Assembly: GCA_951813625.1 (NCBI GenBank)
Contig: CATOTS010000005.1
Span: 1-64,000 of the forward strand
Direction of reading: 5' to 3'
Source: an uncultured Caldilineaceae bacterium
Lineage (GTDB): Bacteria; Chloroflexota; Anaerolineae; Caldilineales; Caldilineaceae
DNA: 64,000 bases
Shown here: piece after piece, positions 55,493 through 63,260 of the stretch
Position numbering within the stretch: position 1 is the stretch's first letter
Layout: the number at the start of each line of letters is the position of its first letter
Made by a program: the position numbers and the translations under genes
Notes under the pieces: generated by a model
What the model was told of the DNA's origin: nothing
The model's database searches: none
The model's input: the letters and a program-made list of their open reading frames with translations, nothing else

Positions 55493-55680
55493 TGACTACT
55501 AAGCCTAAATGCAAAAGGCTTCTGCTATCACAGCCGAAAGCTACCTAAACTCGGCCCTTCGTGTGAATTCGTGTCCTTCGTGGATCGATGAGCAGTTGCA
55601 GGCTTCATTGTCAGGACACTTGACGACCAAAGAACGCCAATTTGGACGAGACGCTTGTTAGTTACAGGAATTGTTGGAAC

Positions 55681-57165
55681 TACAACCGCACATTGTTGAG
55701 AGAAGGTATCTTCGGCGATAATGGGAGGAAATCAGCGTAGCGGGAGGAGCAATGGAACTGAGCGAATTGGATGAAAGGGCGGACGAATTTGAAGCGTTTC
55801 ACAGTCGATTTGCCCCCTTGTTTGGGCGCAGAGAGGTACAGGAGCAGGCGGTCAAGTATCTGCAAGGGTTGATATCGCCGGTGGGACGGCAGAATGGCTG
55901 GCAGTTGGCCAAAGCGGTCGGCGACAAGAGGCCGGATGCGACGCAACGGTTGATGTACAGCACGTAATGGGACGCAGATGCTGTGCGGGATGCGATGCAG
56001 CGATTTGTGATAGACAAGTTCGGCGCTGCGCATGGTGTCGGGGTGGTAGATTAGACGGGATTTCTCAAGAAGGGGGTGAAATCGGCGGGTGTACAGCGCC
56101 AGTATAGCGGGACGGCTGGCAAGATCGAGAACTGTCAACTGGGGGTTTTCCTGACCTATGCAACGGCGCAGGGACATACCTTTTCGGATAGGCGGATCTA
56201 TCTGCCTGAGCAATGGTGTGCGGATAGAGAGCGCTGTAGGCAAGCCAAAGTGCCGGCCGCTATCGGTTTTGCCACCAAGCCTGAACTGGCGGTTGCGATG
56301 TTGCGTCATGCTTGGGGGCAGGGTGTGCCGATGCGCTGGGTGACGGCAGACGCGGTCTACGGTGAAGCGTCTGTCCTGCGAGATGTTGTGGCCGCTAGTG
56401 GTCGTTGGTATGTGTTGGCGGTGCGCGCCCATGGCAGCGTGCGGCCGGAGCGTCCAGAGGTCGCAGTCCCTGCTTGGCGGGGAAGGGGTCGCAAACCGAC
56501 CAAAGAACGAGCCCGTGATGAGAACGCACGACCGATACCGATACCCGCGCTGGTCGCTTCCTGGCCTGACAGCCGCTGGCAGCGTCTGCAGGGAGCCGAA
56601 GGCGAAAAGGGAGTTTGCATCTACGACTGGGCCTGCCAACGGGTCGTGGAGAATCAAGACCGACTGCCAGGACGGGATGCCTGGCTCTTGGTGCGACGCA
56701 CGCTGACCGAACCGCACGAGTGCGCCTACTTTCTCTCCAATGCACCGCCTGAAACTCGCTTGCAGACCCTGGCCCGGATCGCCTCGACTCGCTACACCGT
56801 TGAGCAGAGTTTCGAAGAGGCCAAAGGCGGAACCGGCCTCGACCACTACGAAGTACGCTATTGGCCCAGTTGGCATCGACATATAACGCTCTCCATGATG
56901 GCTCATGTTTGGCTCGCCTGGCTTCGTCGCAGACGCAACCAGAAAAAGGGGGGCGTGAACCCTTTCTGGCCGAGTTGTCCGTGCCTGAAGTAAGACGTTT
57001 GCTCGAAATCGCCTTGCCCTTGCCATCGCGCTCGTCCGCCGCCCGTCTCGCTTGGTCACTCTGGCGCCGCACCAAACGCAAACAGGCTCGTCAATCGCAC
57101 TATAGCCGCCAATTTACCCTATCTCTCCCCCCACCACGACCGCAACCACCCTAAATGCGGTTGTA
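55681..57165 (+). mobile_element. IS701-family insertion sequence remnant
   Basis: About 1.49 kb bounded by the inverted pair TACAACCGCA (left) and TGCGGTTGTA (right), which fits the position of the transposase frame inside it. Only ten bases match cleanly and no target duplication was seen, so the exact ends are tentative. Confidence 0.6.
55752..57154 (+). pseudogene. Broken IS701-family transposase
   Basis: Starts at an ATG after GGGAGGAGC. Frame 1 reads LFGRREVQEQAVKYLQGL, VGRQNGWQLAKAVGD, then TAA (55965) before WDADAVRD, then a TAG (near 56052) exactly where the catalytic motif VVDETGFLKKG should have its Glu. The frame continues intact through DRRIYLPEQW, WVTADAVYGE and STRYTVEQSFEEAKGG. 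A frameshift in the run AAAAAGGGGGG (near 56943-56953) moves the C-terminus (EPFLAELSVPEVRRLL) to another frame ending at 57154. Two stops plus one frameshift make it inactive. Confidence 0.9.
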
Positions 57166-57261
57166 ATGTGAGATGGCGGTGGAGAGACGATTCGATACTT
57201 TTTAGAGTCCTTTCCACAGACAAGGGGGGACATAAGGCGGACTTCACGGCGGCGGATATCT

Positions 57262-57427
57262 GGTCGAGCATTTCGAGGATTTCGAAGATCCGCGCGTTGA
57301 ACGCACAGGGTTTCGTCAATTGAGCGACATAATCGTGATTGCAATCTGCACAGCCGCTTGCGGAGCAGACAACTGGGGCTAGAAAGAAGAATCTGGACAC
57401 GCCAAACGGTACTGGCTCGAAGCGCTG
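57262..57427 (+). pseudogene. ISAs1-family transposase N-terminal fragment
   Basis: Reads VEHFEDFEDPRVERTGFRQ, LSDIIVIAICTAACGADNWG, TAG, then KEESGHAKRYWLEAL. It is similar to but clearly distinct from the copy at 50.7 kb, so it derives from another ISAs1 element. It stops abruptly where the remnant of membrane paralogue 4 begins, so this is a deletion or recombination junction. Confidence 0.85.
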
Positions 57428-57428
57428 A

Positions 57429-58058
57429 CGTCAGAGAGTGGCGCGTCGGTAGCCTTCCCTACCAACCGGGCGATGTGATCCCCATGGAACTGTCATGGAA
57501 CCGGCTCGAAGACGGAGACCTAGAATTCTTCATCCATTTGTTCGACCCGGAGTAACTACTAAGCCACATACAGCATCGGTCTCGACCAGTCTTCCATCCC
57601 CGCCGCCATTCAGATTATCTGAATGCGTAATCGGTTGGCCGCCACCACGTTGGATAAGCCGCACTGCAGGAATGACAGCGTACCGTCGGTGAGCGATGGT
57701 TTTGGAGGGGGGCGTTGCGGGGGGAGTCCCCCCGCACAAGGGAGGGCCGCAGGCCCGACCGTCCAAAGAGCTAAGGAGAGAGAAAACACCTTCGCTCGCC
57801 CCATTCTTGGTCGCAGACTGATAGCGGCTGAGTAGTTACGACCCGGACTGGAATCTGTACGCTCAAATCGACCTTGGGGCGGCCTTTGACGGAACTACAG
57901 ATTCCAATCTCACGCGAATGGGACTGTACTTGCCGCCTGACTTGCCTTCGGGCGATTACCAGATCCGGCTCGGCGTTTATCGGGCCAGCGACGGTCAGCG
58001 ACTGACACTGCCGACAGGAGACGATAGCGTCCACATTCCTCTCACCGTCACCCAATGA
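57429..58058 (+). pseudogene. 3' remnant of membrane paralogue 4, split by a MITE
   Basis: Two pieces, 57429-57551 and 57848-58058, join across one copy of the MITE target site to give the C-terminal module: VREWRVG, PYQPGDVIPMELSW, FFIHLFDP|DWNLYAQIDL, LTRMGLYLPPDLP, RLTLPTGDDSVHIPLTVTQ and stop. It is closest to the end of paralogue 3. The first ~780 codons are missing, replaced by transposon debris. It shows the array once had at least four members. Confidence 0.92.
57552..57839 (-). mobile_element. MITE family A, copy 2 (inside paralogue 4 remnant)
   Basis: A 288-bp element in reverse orientation, with ends GTAACTACTAAGCC and GGCTGAGTAGTTAC. It has a perfect 8-bp target duplication GACCCGGA (57544-57551 and 57840-57847). 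The target lies within coding sequence whose uninterrupted form is preserved in the sister genes, so the boundaries are certain. The shared core is at about 57706-57765. Confidence 0.95.
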
Positions 58059-58107
58059 TACGGTTCGCAAGGCACCCTCATGACAGCGCGCGGAATGGCC
58101 CGCTATC

Positions 58108-58138
58108 TTTCGTATGGCCCAGCTCCATCTGCTAAGAT
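58108..58138 (+). promoter_or_regulatory. Promoter-like box (copy 3) before the PLP enzyme
   Basis: TTTCGT, 19-bp spacer, CCATCTGCTAAGAT (TGCTAAGAT as extended -10). It is the 3' flank of paralogue 4 and lies ~70 bp before the GTG start at 58207, which it probably drives. Confidence 0.5.
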
Positions 58139-58206
58139 TACGGCACGCTGAATCTATCGGGCCGAAGGACTATCGCACTGCAGGTTTTCCAAAGGGAGAG
58201 AACACA

Positions 58207-59592
58207 GTGAACCGATCGATCGTACCCGGACCAACCTACGCCGAGATGCGCGATCCCACGCAATTGCCTGCTGATCTCCTTACAGAAGCATCGGCCGCAC
58301 TGACCACGCAAGAGCTTTCGCCGGTAAACCTGTTCAATATCAACTGGAAAAACGGCGGCTCCGAGGTTGAGCGTATCATCCTGCCCAAGGAACTGACCGG
58401 CGTCCAGGCCAATATCATCGTCTTGAGCGGCCGCAACTTTCCCAGCGGCTCGATGAAGGTCGGACCGGCCTACACCACTCTTGCCGAGGCCGAGGCCCTG
58501 GACGGCCTGCGCCCGGGCGACCGCAGCATCATTGGCCCCAGCACCGGCAACTTCGGAATCGGAACCGCCTACGTCAGCGCTCTGAAGGGCTACCAGGCGA
58601 TTGTCGTGATGCCGGACAGCATGAGCCAGGAGCGGTACCAACGCATACGAAAGTACGGCGGCGCGCTCGACTTGACCCACGGCACGGAGTCGGACGTAAT
58701 TCTCACGCTCGAACGTACGCACGACGAGTACGTCAGCAAGCCGGACCGCTATTTCGTCCTCGCCCAGTTCGAGTTGATGCCGAATTACCGCTTTCACCGC
58801 CATGTCACCGGCGACGCGGCGGCACGCGCCGCCGCGGATGTGGGCAACGGCCAAGTCGCCGCCTTTGTCAGCGCACCGGGCAGCGCCGGCACTCTCGCCG
58901 CGGGCGACTATCTGAAGTCGGTCTATCCTGACACCAGGACCGTGGCCTTGGAGCCGCGCCAGTGCTCAACTTTGTTCGACGGCGGCCAGGGGCAGCACCG
59001 CATCGAAGGCATCGGCGACAAGATGGTGACTTTGATCCACAATGTCTACAATACCGATCTGCTGATGTTGATCAACGATGAGGAGACTGTGCAGGGCATG
59101 GAAGCCGTCCAGTCCGGCGCAGAGGTTTTGGCGGGGCGGCTCGGCGTCAAGCCGGGGGAGGCACAGGCGCTGCGCGGCAAGTTCGGGCCGAGTTGCATCT
59201 GTAACATCATCGGCGCGATCAAGACCGCCAAGTACCTGGGCCTCGGGCCGCAGGACAACGTCGTGACCGTAGCCACCGACAGCTACGATCGGTATCCCTC
59301 AGTGAGTAACGATCTCTATAGCCGCCACGGCGGCAAGCCGGACGAAGATACGCTGGAGATGTGGGCGAAGGCCGCCTTCCTGGGCGCGTCAATAGGCGAG
59401 ACGATCGATCTCAACCGGCCGGGTGAAAAGGAACGGCTCCAGAAAATGAAACGGGACCTATGGACCCGGTTCGGCTACAGCGGCCCTGAAATCGATCGAA
59501 TGGCCAGCCAGGTCTTCTGGGACGAGGAGTACGGTAAGATCGAGGCGATCGATCCCGCGATTGCCGAGATTCGCGGGGCGTTGAACACATAG
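58207..59592 (+). CDS. Fold-type II PLP-dependent enzyme (cysteine/threonine synthase-like)
   Basis: 461 aa from a GTG with GGGAG 7 bp upstream; the frame upstream is not protein-like. The PLP Lys is probably K84 in FPSGSMKVGPA. GPSTGNFGIGTAYVSALKG is the substrate/cofactor loop, APGSAGTLAAGDYL binds phosphate, and VATDSYDRYPS is near the C-terminus. It is related to cysteine synthase/threonine dehydratase-like proteins, but the NGGSEVERIILPKEL start and the long C-terminus (~100 residues extra) set it apart. Reaction unknown: beta-replacement or elimination on a hydroxy- or thiol-amino acid is the family norm. Confidence 0.85.
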   Translation: MNRSIVPGPTYAEMRDPTQLPADLLTEASAALTTQELSPVNLFNINWKNGGSEVERIILPKELTGVQANIIVLSGRNFPSGSMKVGPAYTTLAEAEALDGLRPGDRSIIGPSTGNFGIGTAYVSALKGYQAIVVMPDSMSQERYQRIRKYGGALDLTHGTESDVILTLERTHDEYVSKPDRYFVLAQFELMPNYRFHRHVTGDAAARAAADVGNGQVAAFVSAPGSAGTLAAGDYLKSVYPDTRTVALEPRQCSTLFDGGQGQHRIEGIGDKMVTLIHNVYNTDLLMLINDEETVQGMEAVQSGAEVLAGRLGVKPGEAQALRGKFGPSCICNIIGAIKTAKYLGLGPQDNVVTVATDSYDRYPSVSNDLYSRHGGKPDEDTLEMWAKAAFLGASIGETIDLNRPGEKERLQKMKRDLWTRFGYSGPEIDRMASQVFWDEEYGKIEAIDPAIAEIRGALNT

Positions 59593-59601
59593 GCAAGAAG
59601 C

Positions 59602-60918
59602 TCACTCGTTTTCTCGGCGGACGGCGTACTTTCCCCCCGCGGCGCTGACGAGAAGCCGCTCTCCGGAAGCCGCCTGGTTCGGCGCGGTTACGACAGCGCC
59701 ATCGGCCCGCTGGACGATGCTATAGCCGCGCGACAGTACATTCGACGGGTTCAGGCTTTCCAATCGAGCGGCGCCGGATGCAAGCCGTTCGCGGCGCCGG
59801 CGCAGCATCAGCCCCGCGGCGCGCTGCATTCGCTGTTCGGCATCATCCAGCCGTTGCAGCGCGAGGTCGATCTGGCGCAGCGGCGCGCTTCGTTGCAGCC
59901 GCTGGCGAAGTGCCTCCCAGGCCAGGCGCCGTTCTGCCACGGAAGCCGCGCCGTCATCCAACAGCCCCAGATGGATCTGCCAGATATCCTGGACGATTTC
60001 CCGGCGGTCGGGCGTTGCCGCGACGGCCGCCGCGGTCGGCGTCGGCGCGCGCTGATCGGCGCAAAAGTCGGCAATTGTGATGTCGGTCTCATGTCCGACC
60101 CCGGTGATTACAGGTGTTTCACAGTCGGCAATTGCATATGCGACCTGCTCCTCGTTGAAAGCCCAAAGATCTTCAATCGAGCCGCCTCCCCGCACAAGCA
60201 GAACCGTGTCCAACGCTTCCCCTTCCAATACACGCCCGTGGCTTCCGGCCGCCTGGGATCCGTTTCGTTCCCCTTCCAAGAGCAGAGGAAGACCGGCGAA
60301 AGCGGGGTCAACGCCTTTTGGAGGGCCGGCGCCTTCTGGAAAGCGGCTGGCCGCGCCCAGAGCAGCCGCAATCTGGCCTGGAGCGTCTGCGCCCTGCACC
60401 TGTGTGGGAAAGAGAATGACTTCGGCCAGGGGCCAGCGTTGACCCAGCGTCCTGAGTACGTCCTGCAGGGCAGCCGCGCCCGGACTCGTAACGACGCCAA
60501 GCCGTCGCGGGACTCCTGGAATCTCCCGTTTGCGGTCCTGTTCGAAGAGCCCTTCGGCCGCCAGCTTCTCCTTCAGCGCCTCGAACCGTGCGTAAAGCTG
60601 GCCGCGCCCGGCAGGTCGCAGTTCGTTGGCATAAAATTGATATCTGCCGCGCTCTGGATAGACGCCAACGTAGCCGTGCGCTAAGACCTGGTCCCCGGTA
60701 CCCGGCATCCACGTGTGGCGAAACGCATTGCCTCGCCACATAACTGCGTCGATGACCGCGCCGCTGTCCTTCAGGCTGAAGTAAATGTGCCCGCTGGCCG
60801 CCTTTTTCCAGCTGCTGACTTCCGCCGTAACCCAGATGTCTCTCAGGTTCTCGTCCGTCTCAAACAGGGCGCTTATGTGGGCTGTCAATTCGGTGATCGT
60901 TACTGGATTCATAGTCAT
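59602..60918 (-). CDS. xseA: Exodeoxyribonuclease VII large subunit
   Basis: About 438 aa. With XseB it degrades single-stranded DNA. N-terminal OB-fold (VTITELTAHISALFE, WVTAEVSSWKKAASGHIYFSLKD). The catalytic domain has GVVTSPGAAALQDVLRTL, VRGGGSIEDLWAFNEEQVA and TGVGHETDITIADFCADQRAPTPTAAA, the XseA signatures. A coiled-coil region follows, and the C-terminus is LSRGYSIVQRADG. The start is taken at 60918 (MTMNPVTITEL); 60912 and 60951 are alternatives and none has a good ribosome binding site. No xseB follows. A ~30-residue insertion (~205-235, PPKGVDPAFAG, EGERNGSQAAGSHG) lies before the VRGGGS motif. Confidence 0.94.
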   Translation of the reverse strand: MTMNPVTITELTAHISALFETDENLRDIWVTAEVSSWKKAASGHIYFSLKDSGAVIDAVMWRGNAFRHTWMPGTGDQVLAHGYVGVYPERGRYQFYANELRPAGRGQLYARFEALKEKLAAEGLFEQDRKREIPGVPRRLGVVTSPGAAALQDVLRTLGQRWPLAEVILFPTQVQGADAPGQIAAALGAASRFPEGAGPPKGVDPAFAGLPLLLEGERNGSQAAGSHGRVLEGEALDTVLLVRGGGSIEDLWAFNEEQVAYAIADCETPVITGVGHETDITIADFCADQRAPTPTAAAVAATPDRREIVQDIWQIHLGLLDDGAASVAERRLAWEALRQRLQRSAPLRQIDLALQRLDDAEQRMQRAAGLMLRRRRERLASGAARLESLNPSNVLSRGYSIVQRADGAVVTAPNQAASGERLLVSAAGGKYAVRRENE

Positions 60919-60960
60919 GCATTGTACCACACGGGCCGATCCGCCATTCATAGAATAGTC

Positions 60961-61249
60961 GTAACTACCCAGCCGCTATCAGTCTGCGACCATGAATGAA
61001 GCGAGCGAAGGTGTGTTCTCTCTCCTTGCCTTTTTGGGACGGTCGGGCCTGCGGCCCTCCCTTGTGCGGGGGGACTCCCCCCGCAACGCCCCCCTCCAAA
61101 ACCAGCGCTCACCGACAGTTCGTCGTCATTCCTTCAGTGCGGGTCAGCCAACGTGGTGGCGGCCAACCGAATTCGCAATCAGATAATCTGAATGGCGGCG
61201 GGGATGAAGCACTGGTCGAGACAGACGCTGTATGTGGCTTAGTAGTTAC
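60961..61249 (+). mobile_element. MITE family A, copy 3
   Basis: 289 bp, with ends GTAACTACCCAGCC and GGCTTAGTAGTTAC. The shared core is at about 61037-61097. The flanks GAATAGTC and ATCTTTCC do not match, so the target duplication is lost or the copy has recombined. It lies between the divergent xseA and arsenite methyltransferase genes. Confidence 0.88.
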
Positions 61250-61484
61250 ATCTTTCCGAATACCCTGCATGTTCCAAACGAGGAGCATCGCCCCTGACTT
61301 TCCCTGCAACCATCGAGAGTTGCCAATGCCCGCCGCAGACAGGTCTGCGCGATTTCCCTGCCGGCGCCCTCAGTGCTAAACTCTCTCGTGCGCGACGCGC
61401 GCCTCAGCCGGCAATACGAGTTGCCGGGCGCGATTGAGCGTCTACCAGTCAGCTTCTACATCAAGAGAACCGGAGCCAGTCAGA

Positions 61485-62381
61485 ATGTCAGTTCAAGTAA
61501 AGCGGTTGGAGCAAACCAGCGAAGAGCAGATGGAGGCCTGCTGCGGCACGAGTAGTGCCGTGCGGACCCCGCGCGACGATCCCCAGGCCATCCGGGCGGA
61601 CGTGTCATCCTACTATGGTGACGTCGCCGAACAGCAGTTGGACAGGTCGGCGGCTTCGGACTGCTGCGGCAGCAATCTCTACTTGGGCGAGGACTTGAGC
61701 GAACTGCCGGCTGCGGCCGTCAACAGCAGCCGCGGCTGCGGCAATCCGCACGTGATCGCTTCATTGCAGCCCGGCGAGGTCGTACTCGATCTCGGATCGG
61801 GCGGGGGCCTGGACGTTCTGCTTGCTGCCCGGCAGGTGGGCGAGGCAGGCTTCGTCTACGGCGTCGATATGACAGACCGGATGCTGGAACTGGCGCGCCG
61901 CAATGCAGCCAACGTCGGGGCGGCCAACGTCGATTTTCGCAAGGGCGACCTCGAAGACCTGCCTCTGGAAGATGACACAGTCGACGTTATCATCTCCAAC
62001 TGCGTCGTCAATCTGACACCGGACAAGGGCCGCGCCCTGGAGGAATCCTTCCGTGTGCTCAAGCCCGGCGGGCGGCTTGCCATCTCCGATATCGTGGTTG
62101 ACGGCGACCTGAACGACCTGCCGGTGAGCGAGGAAGACATTCGCGCCGGGCTCAGCTGGGCCGGCTGCATCGCCGGGGCACTGAGCGCAGCCGAACTCAC
62201 GCGCCTGTTGGAGGCCGCCGGTTTCGAGGAGATTGCAATCACCTTTGAACACCGCTACAACAGCAGCGACTTTCTCGGTGAGCTTCCTCCTTCGTTGCGC
62301 AGACTATCAGATGCCGTCCTGGCTGAACTGATTCAGCGCTTCACCAGCAGCAGTATCCGGGCCAGGAAGCCGCGTCTGTAA
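61485..62381 (+). CDS. arsM: Arsenite methyltransferase (ArsM-like)
   Basis: 298 aa SAM-dependent methyltransferase converting As(III) to methylated, partly volatile forms. Motif I LDLGSGGGLDVLLAARQVG and motif post-I VYGVDMTDRML are clear. The As(III)-binding cysteines expected for ArsM are present: C60/C61 in SDCCGS, C173 in ISNCVVNL and C228 in WAGCIAGAL. An SRGCGNP stretch (C85) precedes motif I as usual. An extra CC pair near the N-terminus (C19-C20) may help metal capture. The start ATG follows GGAG at ~10 bp; upstream codons are open but not family-like. No arsR or other ars gene is visible. Confidence 0.92.
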   Translation: MSVQVKRLEQTSEEQMEACCGTSSAVRTPRDDPQAIRADVSSYYGDVAEQQLDRSAASDCCGSNLYLGEDLSELPAAAVNSSRGCGNPHVIASLQPGEVVLDLGSGGGLDVLLAARQVGEAGFVYGVDMTDRMLELARRNAANVGAANVDFRKGDLEDLPLEDDTVDVIISNCVVNLTPDKGRALEESFRVLKPGGRLAISDIVVDGDLNDLPVSEEDIRAGLSWAGCIAGALSAAELTRLLEAAGFEEIAITFEHRYNSSDFLGELPPSLRRLSDAVLAELIQRFTSSSIRARKPRL

Positions 62382-62501
62382 TGCGCTGACGGGCCGATTT
62401 CAGATAGCCAAGAGTGCATTGGCGGCCCTTGCCGGAACGGTCCCGGAATGGGCTGACTGTCGATTGCGACCGTGCGAAGTAGATTTCCGCACTGGCGAGG
62501 G

Positions 62502-63227
62502 TCACTCCGCCAAAGTTGCCTGCAATACCCAGACTTCAGGTTCCGGCGGCAAATTTTCCTTGGACAGTTCGACTTCCGGGTTTGCCGCCCAAACGACGCT
62601 GGAAGGTGGATAGCGACGCGTGAACTCCCGCACATCCGCCATTCTGGGGAACTTGCAACCGGGCAGGTCGTGATGCATGGGGATCGTAACGGCTGGGCGG
62701 AGAAAGTCCAACGCATCCTGCAGGTCATCGAGCTCGATCGTTGGCGGGCCGCCCGTGGGCACAATCGCGATATCTACGCCGCCCATCTGCTCCAATTGCC
62801 AGCGTTCCAGCCGGTTGCCGACGTCACCGAAGTGGACCACGCGCAGCCCGTCCACGACAAAAACGTACATGGCGTTGTCGCGCGGCCTTAACTTTGCCCG
62901 CATCGACTCCTGCGCGGGGATCGCGGTGAATCGAATGCCCGTCTTTGTTACGTGAGAGTCTTCTCCCGGCCCTGCAATCTCTTTATCACCCTTCCCGGAC
63001 TTGCCGCCAACATTCAGAATGTGGGTGGCCGTTACGATCTCGGGGTCTCCGGGAATCATGGCGGCGTTCGCGTGGGCAGAGTCGTCATCGGAGCTGCGTA
63101 CAACAATATCAGCAGCCTCATCGACTGGCGCGAAGCCGGACTTGTGCGGCGTGTAAGGATCGGTGATGATGCTGACGCCCCCGCCCTCGATTCGAAGACA
63201 TGCGTGGGCGTACCACTTGACTCTCAT
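62502..63227 (-). CDS. MBL-fold (UlaG-like) protein with degenerate metal motif
   Basis: 241 aa metallo-beta-lactamase-fold protein. N-terminal VKWYAHACLRIEGGG and IITDPYTP match UlaG-like hydrolases. The expected HxHxDH metal motif is replaced by SSDDDSAH (45-52). Later ligand regions remain: VVHFGDVGN (Asp) and MHHDLPGC (His pair). It may bind a single or atypical metal set, or none. The start follows GAGGATAGGA. It lies 33 bp after the dehydrogenase gene on the same strand and may be cotranscribed with it. Confidence 0.85.
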   Translation of the reverse strand: MRVKWYAHACLRIEGGGVSIITDPYTPHKSGFAPVDEAADIVVRSSDDDSAHANAAMIPGDPEIVTATHILNVGGKSGKGDKEIAGPGEDSHVTKTGIRFTAIPAQESMRAKLRPRDNAMYVFVVDGLRVVHFGDVGNRLERWQLEQMGGVDIAIVPTGGPPTIELDDLQDALDFLRPAVTIPMHHDLPGCKFPRMADVREFTRRYPPSSVVWAANPEVELSKENLPPEPEVWVLQATLAE

Positions 63228-63260
63228 GGCGATCCTATCCTCTTATGAGCTAAGTTGATT

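Noticed and set aside
56943..56953. A-run/G-run as a programmed frameshift site in the IS701 transposase
   Set aside because: The gene also has two upstream in-frame stops, so the shift is better explained as decay.
55680..57059. 459-codon open frame antisense to the IS701 remnant
   Set aside because: It is a high-GC shadow; the plus strand reads as a recognisable transposase.
50689..57154. Stop-codon reassignment to explain intact transposases with stops
   Set aside because: All three stop codons occur as lesions, and ordinary genes in the window end normally at all three.
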